Origin: Cristatella mucedo
Taxonomy: Eukaryota > Bryozoa > Phylactolaemata > Cristatellidae
Reading direction: 5' to 3'
DNA: 64,000 bases
NCBI GenBank assembly: GCA_009760855.2
Contig: WPIO01000016.1
Span: 4,102,001-4,166,000, forward strand
The translations under genes and the position numbers were made by a program. This document shows, in pieces, positions 54,230 to 64,000 of this stretch; the stretch's first letter is position 1, and every line of letters begins with the position of its first letter. Below the pieces are notes generated by a model. The model was not told the origin of the DNA and did no database searches. It saw nothing but the letters and a program-made list of their open reading frames with translations.

Positions 54230-54735
54230 CGGCACAATGTAGGCTTTCACTTCTGTGCAAATGACACCCAGCTGTATCTCTGCTTTGATCCATCCCAGCA
54301 TTCCCTCCAGCACGTCGAATTCTCTCAACTTCCTTGCTGCATGCACTAACGAAATGTGCACGCAGATGGCAGGAAGATTTCTTAAAATGGTTGATGAATT
54401 AACCAGATTACTGGTTATGGGCAAACCGATTGTAATTCAGAAATTGAAAGGCTAACACTCAAAACGGGTACTACCAGAATTCGTCACATTAAATGCGCAC
54501 GAAATATAGGCGTCGTGTTCCAAAAGGAGAGTTGTGGAGCTTACGTGGTTAACTAAGTCTTCCTAATTTCAGCTAGGCAAAAATTTTAAAATTTAGGCCT
54601 GTTTAGACAACGATACCAAATCTTTTAGACATGGATACCACACCTAAATTGGTCGATGCAGCTGCGACGTCAATTCTCGACTTCTGTAACTGTCCTTCTC
54701 GGTCTACCAGTCTGTGCAATCAGGTGCATAGAGCT

Positions 54736-56680
54736 GGTAAGAGCCTCTACAGGACTACGAAACCCTTCGATCCTGGACGACGCACTGGACAACCGGAGGG
54801 TGGAATTACAATAAATAAGCGTGCCTTTAAATCAAAATGTAGAGCTTATGAAAGAGCTGACGCGAGCCGAGGCTTTAGAGCTGAGTAAATAATGATTATG
54901 CAAGAAAGTAATTACTGTCGTACTAATGACGTGGCTACTGTATAAGTCACGTGCCTGACCGCGGCCGCTCTTTCGAAGTAATGCTCTGCCGGTCGGTTAG
55001 TCCTAACGCTGGGATCGAGCTGCTGCCAGCCTCTCAGTGAGTCGGCTGCATGTCGCTTGTCCTATTAAACATGATATGCAGGCTAAAGTCGTGTGCTTTT
55101 CTATTGCACTGTAGCTGTTAGTGCTGCGTTCAGGATGTTCATGTCTGTGCTGTTATCGTCGGTTTAATGCCACCTTCAAGTATCGCTCGCAGCCAGCTTC
55201 TTGCTGGGTCGCTTGAGGGCCACAGCAGAGCGCAGAACGTCTGAGCTCAAAAGAAGCTCTGACGTTCGACTGGCTGATTTGGAGCCCGAAGGACGGGTGA
55301 CGCGACGTTTCCGGCGCGACTGAAAAATTTCGGCTCCAAGGTAAACGGAAGCGGAAGGCGGGTGGCGGTCTTAAGGCGAATACCCGACGACGAGGAGGAA
55401 CACGAACGAAGATAACAACGGTCGTGCATTGATCTCATTGATAGCATGCACATGTAGCAGTGTGTGCGTGCGTGCAATGTGTGACTAATGACAAGCCAAG
55501 CAAAACAGACGCATCTTTAGCTTATGCTTAAAGAAACTTCAATCAAATGCGCGCAGTCAGTTCAGCCGGAAGCGGCCAACTTAAATCTGACTCAAATTTC
55601 TCATAATATTCAACCAAATTTACTTCGTATTTCATGCCGGCTGTCAATTTTAGTTACCGTGGTTTTTTATGGTTGCACAATGAGTGCCACGAGATCGTAA
55701 CTAATACTTTGGCTACCATCCATGTAACATTGACCCAAATCCAGCGACCTGCAATAATTCCAAGACAGAGAACGGGGCAGTTGCATGCAACGTATACAGA
55801 ACATGCTGCTACTAATAATCTGTCTTAGTCATTTTGTTCTCGAGCCAATGCAGTTTAAGAGTGTCGGGATGAGAATGTACTTAATTACAACAAATTATGT
55901 CGCTTGCTAAGTGTTGCAAGTGCAGGAAATCTCCATGCGAGTACTTCAAATCTTCTGGAAAACTGAGCTACGTGGGAATTTCATACATCTTGCCTCGCAC
56001 TAAAATAAACTTTCCTTGAGAGGCATCCTTTGTTGAGCTTGGCTGAGCAGCTGCAATTGCTGCTGCTCCGCCCAGAAATAGAGTTAGGAATACCGTAGCC
56101 AACAGCTTCTCACGAACTCAAGTCCGCTGCTAAGCTTAGCGAATTGGTATTTGCCCTCAGTATTCAGCGATCAATCACATCAGATATTCCACTGCACTGA
56201 AAGAGCTGCCAACAAAATTACACAGAGTTCGTCGTTCGCTAAACCAGCTGAAGGACAGAGTCATAGCAACTTACACAACTAGAGTATATTAGCAAAGCTA
56301 AGGAGCCACAAGTATAGAATGCACTAATAAATTTAAATGCACGCTAACGATCAGGTTTGATAACTTCTTCACAGGTGCTTTCAAGCTCATGTACATTTTG
56401 GAGCGATTGAAGAGTCAGGTCGACAGTCTATCTTTGACGTTCTTTTTTTAGATCCCCCAAAGCCTCTTGGTGAGCATTAATAATTATAAAAATGATCACC
56501 TTCGAGTTAGAATTTATTAAATCAGGTTAATACAACTGAGGCATGCGATTCAATTTTCTATTTAGTACATCAAAAGTCATTCACTGTTAAGAAGTGTTCT
56601 GGCCCTTCGCTAGTGACGACTGCATTCCTCGACGCATTGGACTTTGAGTGTTTGTCTTCTTTTTAGCAGCGTCACTGTGA
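54736..56680. other. unassigned, GC-rich in part
   Basis: A moderately GC-rich patch at 54950-55460 has a donor-like CTCCAAGGTAAAC (about 55340). No gene supported. Confidence 0.35.
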
Positions 56681-56681
56681 T

Positions 56682-57195
56682 TTGGATTGTTTAATTTTGC
56701 TGCTGCATCGACATTCTTTCAGTTGGAATAAAATTGAATATTCAAAACTAGATTTATTTCGCTATTTGCTGCATATACACTCAGCAAAGAAGCCCGAAGG
56801 CCTAAAGACGACAACTACTTCAAGTTTCCTTTCCCAACCGCTTGAAACATGCTATGTCAATTCACCCAAAACAATATTTAACTTCCCCATCACGGGATAT
56901 CCACCGTTGCCTCTCATCAAGGAACCTACGTTCGGGCAGAATTCTTATAACTTATTCAGTTTCATCCTGGAATGTACTTAATTAAAGATTGGATCATCTG
57001 CCCGGACTACGATAGGACTGTCAATATATCAATCGCCAAGCATCGTCGCGCTGCTTTAGTGGAGATGAAAGTGAAAGTGGAAATGAAAGTGAAATTGAAT
57101 GCCTCGAGTCTAATTTCTGCAACACGGCTGGAAAGCGTAAACCGTACAACCGCTGGTGAACCGCTACTTACGGCTGCGCAATCCTATGCGTGCTA
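56682..57195 (+). other. two overlapping open frames, possible gene remnant
   Basis: Frame 1 (56682-56981) ends PTFGQNSYNLFSFILECT. Frame 2 (56972-57196) begins MYLIKDWIICPDYDRTVNIS and includes a short EMKVKVEMKVK repeat. The composition is protein-like, but no family is recognised, and no splice site joins them convincingly. A frameshifted pseudogene or chance are both possible. Confidence 0.2.
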
Positions 57196-57374
57196 AGATT
57201 TTCGATGGAGATGCCAATCGAGTTAACGATCATATAGGGTGCTAAATGCGTATAACAAAACGTCCGCCTCTGCTGTTCGTATTTACAGATGCCGCACCCC
57301 AGCTGAAAAAAAGGCAAGGCCTAGTGATGCCGGGCAGACATACATTGAATAATACAATTGCCCCTCCGAGTCCT

Positions 57375-57525
57375 TCGCTCGTGAGCTAAGACGCTCGCTC
57401 TCCACGAAGCTGTCGCTGTTTTGAGACCTGCACGAGCCAATACTTTATTGCCCGCTGCTTGTAGCGGCGATAAACATCTGCGGCTCTCCACTACGAAAGA
57501 GGTTTTTAAAGCAGCCAAGATTAGT
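57375..57525 (+). mobile_element. degenerate SINE-2-like fragment
   Basis: TTTATTGCCCGCTGCTTGTAGCGGCGATAAA and CGGCTCTCCACTACGAAAGAGG..TTAAAGCAGCC echo the SINE-2 body in plus orientation. The tRNA head is not recognisable. Confidence 0.4.
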
Positions 57526-58334
57526 TATTGGGAACATCGCAAATAACATTGAAAAACTATTCACTCGATGTTTAATTTACCGTAGGTGCATCAAAAAGAA
57601 TTTTATAGAAGAAAAGAATTCTTTACCAAGAACCAAATTGGCGAGTAACTTGGTTTTTTCTAACAGTCGGCAGAGTAAAAACGACGGCAACAAGTATTGC
57701 ATCAGGGCTTATACAAGTTTGTAATTGTAACCATCACATGGCTATATTTAAGGTTTTAGATTAGAATGGCATCTATGTAATGCATGCATTGTTTGTTCGG
57801 ATAAAATGCATTTAAAACAATTCCTGTGCCTGCAGTAATAGAGTCGTGGAAGTCTGGGGGGCATTTGTCGCCCTAATGGTGGGCAGTGACCTGGGCCACC
57901 TCCGTTAATATTCACCACACGAATTTGTCTCGACGACATAGTATTTTACCTCGCCACGGTGAGCAGTCATCTAGTTTATGACCAATGAGCAGTAAAGTTG
58001 TGTGCAGTAATTTTAAGGCTCGTCTTGCCGATACTTGAGAAAGACTTGCTGGCCTAACACCTCAAATACAAATTTCGGTTCCACCTCAACGCGTCTGGAT
58101 TTTACATGTAGCTTTATTGAAATACTATTAAGGTTTCGCCTTAATAACAATTAAATTTATAAGGTTTTAAATGCACAGTGAAATTTATATTTAAAACAAG
58201 TGCGTGCGGATTTCGGATTAGATGTTGAGAGTAAACTTGATAAATTTGTCGCAACACTTGGTTATTGTTCCTCAGAGGAGTTAGTTCCGCCATGGAATAT
58301 TCAATAGCAAGGTATTCAAATTATTTGTCCTTCA
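57526..58334. other. unassigned stretch
   Basis: Nothing recognised. Confidence 0.4.
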
Positions 58335-58700
58335 AAATAATAACAGTAATTATAAATTTGGTATAGCACCCTCGGAGTATTAAATATATTTCTAGACACT
58401 TTACACATGCTGCAAACGAAGCGCGATCAAATGGTAAGTGGTTGTATGCTCACTAAACAAGAATAACATATTTAGGGGGGTGATAAGCACTGCGTCAGCA
58501 TGCCAGTATGGTGAGTGGTAGCATGTTCATTGTCAGCACGCATTAGCACATCAAGGGACGAATCAAAGGGATCCATTAAATGGTGTGATAAATGCATGCG
58601 GTTTTAGCTTCTTTTTAAGTTTGGACAACTCCGAACCTGCTGTGACGCCAGTCCGCAGTGAGTTCCACGCTCGGGGAGCATAGGTTAAAAGGTTAAAGAT
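58335..58700 (-). mobile_element. LINE-A 3' fragment, inverted, decayed
   Basis: Tail remnant, hairpin (CCTCGGAGTATTAAATATATTTCTAG), 3' UTR and the end of the RT frame (APRAWNSLRTGV..SELSKLKKKL..FNGSL on the minus strand). Confidence 0.8.
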
Positions 58701-59221
58701 TGCCGACTGGAGCAGCTGGCTCTGCTTATATACCCGATTAATACACTGGACTTCTTCACAGCTGCTATTTAGCTGTACATTCTTATTTTTTTGTAGTCGC
58801 ATACGAATATTAAGCATAGCGCAAGCAATCTTTGTGATATTGCTTGGCTGTTCCAAAACTCTCACTCTTCCGATTAAAAAACATCTGTCAGCTACCGCGT
58901 AGGCTCAATTTGGTTTAATTCATGGCATAGTGCTAGCGAATTTTCTATTCCTAGCTTTAGCAAGCAATCAATTAATCAGCCTGAGACACACATACGGAAA
59001 GCAAATTTAAATTCTTTTTTTTTCTGGAAATGCTGAATGTTGACACGCATCTCTACCGATTAAAGCGAAAAATTCCGCATCGCTACAGGATGCAGGTGCA
59101 CGTTCGTCAAGCGGCGTCAAAAGGTCAACAAGGTCAAACGGTCAAAAGACCAGCGCAGCTTTGTCTGCAGGTGCACGTTCGTCAAGCGGCATATGGCGCA
59201 GCTTTGTCTTCTGCACGGACC
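58701..59221. other. unassigned stretch with a short duplication
   Basis: GCAGGTGCACGTTCGTCAAGCGGC occurs twice (about 59091 and 59168), a local duplication of about 77 bp. No gene recognised. Confidence 0.5.
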
Positions 59222-59330
59222 TATGTATCTCCGTCAGTAACTCCACAAAGTCATAAAGACCATGTGGATGTTACGCAGGAGAGTTTTGTATAGCGCACTC
59301 ACAGCCTAAGCGGCTCTCGGTACGACCTAC
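59222..59330 (-). mobile_element. LINE-B 3' end, inverted
   Basis: CTCCGTCAGTAACTCCACAAAG..CATGTGGATGTTAC (hairpin) and TTTTGTATAGCGCACTCACAGC match the other LINE-B ends. About 110 bases. Confidence 0.8.
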
Positions 59331-60451
59331 TAGGATTTAGCGAAGTGAGTCTAGCAGTGATTATGAGTCTAGCAGTGACACAATACACAATGTAATACAC
59401 AATGATAATGAGTCTACAGGCTACAGTGAGCTGCTCGTAAGCTAAGAAGACTAGTTTATAATATCAGCTTTCAAAGGGTTTTATCGACGCTGAAATCTGC
59501 TCACGTGAGAGGGTTCTCTGGAATTCACCACATTTAAAAAGAACGTCTCACACTAGTGTTAGCGCGTCGTCACCTGGTTCCGTCCCAAGCTGGCGTTCTC
59601 GTCCGTTTCTGCTTTGCCTTTTTTCCACTCCCAATCGTCCGCATAAAGTCGCTAGGCTCATGCCAAGCGACCCGGACGAACTTCTGCGGGCGTGTCGTGC
59701 CCAAACGCGACCTATCCTTGCCAAAAAAGTTCACCTGGGCGTCGGCTATTGCGCACTCTACACTTCTCTTTCTCTCTTCTCGCCACGTGCCGCTCTGGAG
59801 CAGCAAACAAGCGACGGCTTCAACTGGGCTCGCACGGCGTCTCCTTCGCAAACCTATTGATACAACAGCCGTCGTCATTGACTGCCACGTTTTTGTGTGG
59901 GGGGCATTCCGCCATTAACCCTTCATCACTATTCTTCGTCGCGCCACAGCTGCCGATCGCTCGAGCAAGCCCTTGTACTAGTAGTTCATTGTTGTCGTAC
60001 GTGCACGTCAGTGCTCGCAGCCAGCCTAGAGGATTTCATTTTAGCATGCCCAAGCAATTGCTTAATTCATTCACTGTCAGCCCCTGCAGATTGAGATGCC
60101 AACTGTGCATCTGTAGAGAATATTTTACAGCTTTTAGTAATTATTAATCTTTCGTGAACTCTTTTTAGCCACAGATCTACTGCATTTGTTTATTGTGGTG
60201 ATTCTGATCTCGAACGAGCTTTGCGAAACATCAATGTTACAGCTATCTATTATTGAAAAATTGAAACCTGTAGAACTGTTTCGTCTCAACGCTTCTTAAT
60301 TGAACTAAGATTTGCCACTGAAAAAGCTCTCAGCAATTGTGAAGCGGCTAATAACAGCTATCATTATTATACACACGCATAGCGCCCTGTTTGAGCAGTG
60401 TGCCACCAGGCCGTATGACTCAAATCATTACGCTGGGTCTCAAGCCGACCT
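59331..60451. other. unassigned, with overlapping open frames
   Basis: Frames on both strands at 59556-60147 (up to 151 codons) have no recognisable domains. A LINE-A-like scrap (ATTCACCACATTTAAAAAGAACG) lies at 59523-59547. Confidence 0.3.
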
Positions 60452-60765
60452 CCAATCCACTGGAGACCGTGCATTTTTGTTCACACTTTCCAAAACCTGT
60501 AGCTCGCCCCACTTACTGGGGGAGGCGAGCGGAGAATTCACCACGTCTCCTGACTTGAAGATAAGTAAGCGCATACTAAAACGAACCTGTTCTGCATAGC
60601 ATTTGCTGCTTGCTTTTTAGTTAACCTTGGTGTGCTAAATATGCTGAATCTGTTCGTGTTTTCACTAAACATAAAAACTTGCTTCCATTAGAAATCATCT
60701 GTAGTCCATAGAGAAAGATTGATTTCCTTGAGGTTGCTATCTCAATGTATTATTATAATTTATTT
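60452..60765 (+). mobile_element. LINE-A 3' fragment, decayed
   Basis: GGAGACCGTGCATTT.., CACGTCTCCTGACTTGAAGATAAG and a decayed tail hairpin with TATTATTATAATTTATT follow the LINE-A 3' end order. Confidence 0.7.
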
Positions 60766-60919
60766 GTTATTTCGTTGAGAAAAAACGATCGCCACAATCG
60801 TTATGTCTCGTTAGATCGTCACACGTTTGTAATCGATAGGCACCTGTCGCTCACACGCCGAACGCGATACTTGTGATTTTCCACTGCTTTAACAGAGTCA
60901 GCAGTGACAGGGATGACCC

Positions 60920-61068
60920 CCTTACCTCCTACCTCCTACCCCTTACCTCCTATCTCCTACCCCTTACCTCTTACCTGCTAACCCTTACCTCCTACCTCCT
61001 ACCCCTTACCTTCTACCTCCTACCCCTTACCTCTTACCTCCTAACCCTTACCTCTTAGCTACATGACT
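60920..61068 (+). repeat. heptamer minisatellite CYTACCY
   Basis: About 20 units of seven bases (CTTACCT, CCTACCT, CCTACCC and variants), arranged mostly in triplets that give a 21-bp higher order. The plus frame encodes LLPLTSY repeats by chance. Confidence 0.9.
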
Positions 61069-62267
61069 TGCTCAGACCCAAGGGGCAACGTACATGGCTG
61101 ACACTTATACCAGTAATCGCTAGCACTTTAACATTATTTTTTTGTTAATCATAAAACAAGTAACATATTATTCACTTAATGATATTTTTTCGAAGGTATA
61201 GGCATAGTACAAACTAACTTTAATAAGTGCAATCTATGGAACTTACTTTGTTAAGACCGTCTCTTTGAAACAAGCAAACATTTCTTCGACATTTTTTGAT
61301 GCATTCTAAAAAGCAAACTATTATGTCATTTTATTTCCTCTTGACAAATTTTACACCCGATCTATTCATAAGATTGACCTTCATATATATTGCACATCCT
61401 GTACATTAGGAAACGACTAAGCAATCAGTCCTATACAAATCATATGCCATGCAGCTGCCTAAAACTAAATAATTTCTCTGTAAAGTTTTTAGACATACCG
61501 CATATCACCGGCTCTCAACAGAGAATATATTGACACAATTAAACATATTTAAAGCCGGGGCTCAGGACATTTTGGCAGAAGTAATCACTCAATTGCAGCC
61601 GGGTCATCATGACAAGTGATTTGCTTGTGGATATGAACTGAAGCTATGAAAAAACCACGGTAAATGGTCAGCCTAAATATTGCGAAATAAGAAGAGAATA
61701 GTAAAGATGAAAAAGATATTTTGAAACGCCCTACAAAAATAAAATTCAGGGGTTTGACTTAAGTATGCAAAGGAAACAATTAACATGACCTAGTGGCAAA
61801 CACGTTTAAGCACATGTAAAGACCCGCGAGGCCGCAGGTTATTAGAAATCTGGTTGTTAGCATGCACTAAAACGCGTACAGGTAAGAATTCAAACTGCCA
61901 TGGTCAAAATTCTAGTTCGCCGTAGCTCAATGTTACAGCACATCGGTCCGGCCAGTAGCATAGTAGTAGCCTGCATAGTTTCAGAGTAATGATGGACAAC
62001 CCTATTGCAGTTCACTTGGACGGATTGAATGATCCGAGGAGCAGCCGTATAGTTAGCTTCTTTCTTTTAAAGAACCTTCAAGGCAGGAGACGTCAGATCA
62101 AGATCAGTAGACTTGGTATGATTATATAACCACGATCATCGGGAATATGAAATAATATTTACACGTGATGACCGCTGTTGGGAACAATTCTTAGATATTA
62201 ATTATGTGGATTACATTTTGTAAATGCATTTAATATAAATATTTATGAATGTATACATTTGTAAAAT
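61069..62267. other. AT-rich unassigned stretch
   Basis: No gene or repeat recognised. Confidence 0.4.
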
Positions 62268-62306
62268 TTTTTTTTTATTTAAGAACTGGTGGGGTACATG
62301 GTCGGC

Positions 62307-62946
62307 CTAGGTCCTCCGAGACACCTCTCGGGCGGGACCAGCATCGCGATCCGGAGGTGGCCGGACCTCAGGTGTCGCGCTTGCTTGCTGGGGCACCCAG
62401 AGCCTGATCGGGGTAGCCCTCCTCCAAGGCTCCGCCACGGTCGCTCGCGGCGCGGGAGGGCGTGTCACAGAGTACTGAGCCGCTGCTAGTTGGAGGGCTG
62501 CGCCACTGAGCCTTACTGGCTGTGACTGACCGGCTCTCTCTGGAGCTCTCGCGCGAATGTCCCGCTCTACCGAACCGGCTGGACTCTGGAGGGGAGCTAT
62601 CTCGGGTGGTGTAGTCACGGGCTTAGGCAGCTCTCCTCTATGCCTTTCCAATCCAGAGATAGGTGGGCCGTCCGTCAAGTGCGTAGTGGGCGACGCCTCA
62701 TTGTCTCCAGGCGCAGGCGGATCATGTGACGGCCGCACTCCCTCTTGTGGGCTGTCTGTAGTGCCCACAAATCGCAGCCGGACCCTGGCCGAGCCATTAA
62801 TGGCGTCTGCTACACAGAGCTTCCTGAGAAGCCTGCGGGGCGCTGGCTCACCCTGAGGGCTGCCAGGGTCCTCTCACTGCTACACAGAGCTTCCTGAGAA
62901 GCCTGCGGGGCGCTGGCTCACCCTGAGGGCTGCCAGGGTCCTCTCA
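62307..62946 (-). pseudogene. end of the R2/NeSL-type ORF with long Pro-rich tail
   Basis: Past the LINE-A insertion the minus strand continues ERTLAALRVSQR and, in the next frame, RRLLRKLCVADAINGSARVR, which fit the end of R2-clade proteins. The frame stays open for about 150 more codons rich in P, A, T and R down to 62307. A 70-bp tandem duplication (62807-62876 and 62877-62946) shifts the frame. The Pro-rich extension may be a real C-terminal tail or GC-rich 3' UTR that happens to be open. Confidence 0.5.
62807..62946. repeat. 70-bp tandem duplication
   Basis: CTGCTACACAGAGCTTCCTG to GTCCTCTCA occurs twice in a row with identical sequence. It lies next to the LINE-A insertion point, within the R2/NeSL-type coding region. 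Confidence 0.95.
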
Positions 62947-62948
62947 CT

Positions 62949-63373
62949 CGGAATCCAACAGTCTAGAAATACCTCGTACAAACCTTAAATCCTTTGGAGA
63001 CCGTGCATTTAGCTCGTATGCTCCCACAGCCTGGAACTCCCTCCCGACCTGCATCAGAACATCCCCTGACCTGACCACATTTAAAAGAAACTTAAAAACA
63101 TACCTATTTAGGACAGCATTTAGTGGGTCCTTGTGATTTGTCCTCGATGTGCTTATGCGTGCTGACACTGTTCATGCTGCCACTAACCACATTTGCATGC
63201 TGACCCAGTGCATGTAACCCCTAACCATGTTATTCATTTTGTTTGTTTTTCAAGCATGATTTTACTTACTATTCTATTGCGTATCACTTTGCAGCAAATG
63301 TAAAGCGCCTAGAAAGAGATTAAGTTCTCTGAGGGCGCTTTATCAAGTGCAATATTATTATTATTATTATTAT
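62949..63373 (+). mobile_element. LINE-A 3' copy inserted in the R2/NeSL-type element
   Basis: It starts at CGGAATCCAACAGTC (the [14 protein letters not shown] block) and runs to the hairpin and (TTA)n tail at 63373. TCTCA appears just before the start (62942-62946) and just after the tail (63374), a likely 5-bp target-site duplication with two extra bases at the 5' junction. Confidence 0.9.
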
Positions 63374-63493
63374 CTCAGGGTGCCAGGCACCGAGGGAGCC
63401 CACGATGAAGGCGCAGTGCTCAACCTGGCGTACTCGGACGCGAAGCTTATCCACCAGCTCGATGTATTTGAGGAGCTTCCTTTCGGCTGCCAC

Positions 63494-63958
63494 CTATAGC
63501 GCGAGCTCACCGTTGTGGAACGGGACAGTTACGTCGACCACTACCACGTAGGCGCCCGTGTCGATGACAAGGTCTGGGCGACGATGCTGGATCGGGTCAA
63601 GCTCATGGTGCTGGTCCACTCGGGCGTGTCTCCTCAGTGCCCAAGGCAGCGCCTCCAGGAGCCGGTACAGGACCGCGTCATGCCGTTTAGTGATGGCAAC
63701 CATCATTCTTGGGCAATTGTTCAGGACGTGCGGCAGCGTCTCGCGCTGACCGCAGCCCTTGCGGCAGAGGCGCTCCGACGTGGGGTCAAACCTGGCCCTG
63801 GCAGCGGCCAACGGCAGGAGGTCTAGTCTGGCACGGAAAACAAAGCGCCAAGCAGAAAAAGTGACACCGAGGCCCGAAAAGAGGAAGTGGGTGTGGTTGC
63901 TGTGTCTGTCTGTAGCCAGACAGCAAGCCACTTTCCCCTGATCACGCCTCTCGCGCCA
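63494..63958 (-). pseudogene. R2/NeSL-type ORF: CCHC finger and REL endonuclease
   Basis: The minus frame reads WRFVFRARLDLLPL, then a zinc motif C-x3-C-x7-H-x4-C (CRKGCGQRETLPHVLNNC), an RHD, and RPDLVIDTG..VVVVDVTVPF. The latter is the PD...D-type core of the restriction-enzyme-like endonuclease used by R2-clade LINEs to nick their targets. An in-frame TAG follows GELAL (63494), after which the frame continues VAAERKLLKYIELV..FIVGSLGAWHPE to the LINE-A insertion. Another stop (TAA) lies upstream at about 63957. It is therefore a broken copy of a recognisable family. Confidence 0.75.
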
Positions 63959-64000
63959 TTATACCGCCCATGATTTTGCCAGATCCTGTCTGATGGTGGA

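Larger units (their letters stand above)
50575..54735 (+). mobile_element. decayed LINE-A, split by an inverted young LINE-A
   Basis: First part 50575-51492: endonuclease start (LALNETWLKSVN, FFHTPRSFKT) to the end of the endonuclease. Second part 52927-54735: linker, RT domain 0, motif A and B remnants ([15 protein letters not shown]), motif C (CANDTQLYL, damaged) and part of the C-terminal domain. The interrupting minus LINE-A lies at 51493-52926. Three simple repeats have grown inside its coding region. The 3' end is not found. Confidence 0.75.
62268..64000 (-). mobile_element. R2/NeSL-type LINE, 3' part, split by LINE-A
   Basis: GC-rich DNA on both sides of a LINE-A insertion encodes, on the minus strand, the C-terminal end of an R2/R4/NeSL-type reverse transcriptase with a CCHC finger and restriction-enzyme-like endonuclease. 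The 3' end is an A run (about 62268-62280 as T on the plus strand). The RT core lies beyond the right edge. Members of this group often insert at specific sequences (rDNA, spliced-leader or repeat targets). The target here cannot be told. Confidence 0.75.

Noticed and set aside
59556-60147. Overlapping open frames up to 151 codons
   Set aside because: No domain, conflicting frames on both strands, no splice support.

Overview
This is a window of animal (metazoan) nuclear DNA dominated by retrotransposons. No bacterial-style genes, operons, rRNA genes, intact tRNA genes or CRISPR arrays are visible. Spliced coding exons, tRNA-derived SINEs, APE-type LINEs and a Tigger/pogo-like transposase remnant show it is eukaryotic. 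The L2-type tails (TTA/TAA microsatellite after a short hairpin) are typical of invertebrates and lower chordates. The species cannot be named from this sequence.

Repeat families, with names used only here. LINE-A is an L2/CR1-like APE-endonuclease LINE with a (TTA)n tail and about 20 copies or fragments on both strands. LINE-B is a second APE-type LINE recognised by its RT C-terminus and a conserved hairpin of about 110 bp at its 3' end, with about 8 fragments. SINE-1 is a tRNA-derived SINE whose 3' end copies the LINE-A hairpin. SINE-2 is a tRNA-derived SINE with an (ATTT)n tail. One R2/NeSL-type LINE with a restriction-enzyme-like endonuclease lies at the right edge on the minus strand.

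Layout. 1-5.5 kb: decayed LINE-A, LINE-B and SINE fragments and a nested LINE-A with an open 431-aa RT reading frame. 5.74-6.67 kb: a CpG-rich block that looks like a promoter or first exon. 9.5-15.6 kb: three phase-0 exons, plus a weaker fourth, of a host gene resembling a divergent ubiquitin-specific protease (USP); its introns hold a SINE-2 and the Tigger-like remnant. 16.4-22.6 kb: two LINE-A copies covering endonuclease and RT, one internally deleted, one heavily decayed. 22.9-33.6 kb: mostly non-coding, with a SINE-1, a SINE-2, LINE pieces, large microsatellites and several isolated exon candidates. 33.7-43.8 kb: a dense cluster of mostly minus-strand LINE-A and LINE-B. 46.4-54.7 kb: a nested stack in which a LINE-A landed in a SINE-1 tail, was itself split by an inverted LINE-A, and is followed by a decayed LINE-A split by another inverted copy. 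54.7-62.3 kb: little beyond LINE fragments and a 7-bp minisatellite. 62.3-64 kb: the GC-rich R2/NeSL-type element, split by a short LINE-A insertion.

The parts relate mainly as parasite and host. LINE-A probably supplies the reverse transcriptase that mobilises SINE-1, through the shared 3' hairpin. The composite copy at 46.9-50.4 kb keeps uninterrupted endonuclease and RT coding once the nested insert is discounted, so the family was active recently. Host coding content is small and fragmentary; exon calls rest on reading frame plus splice signals only.
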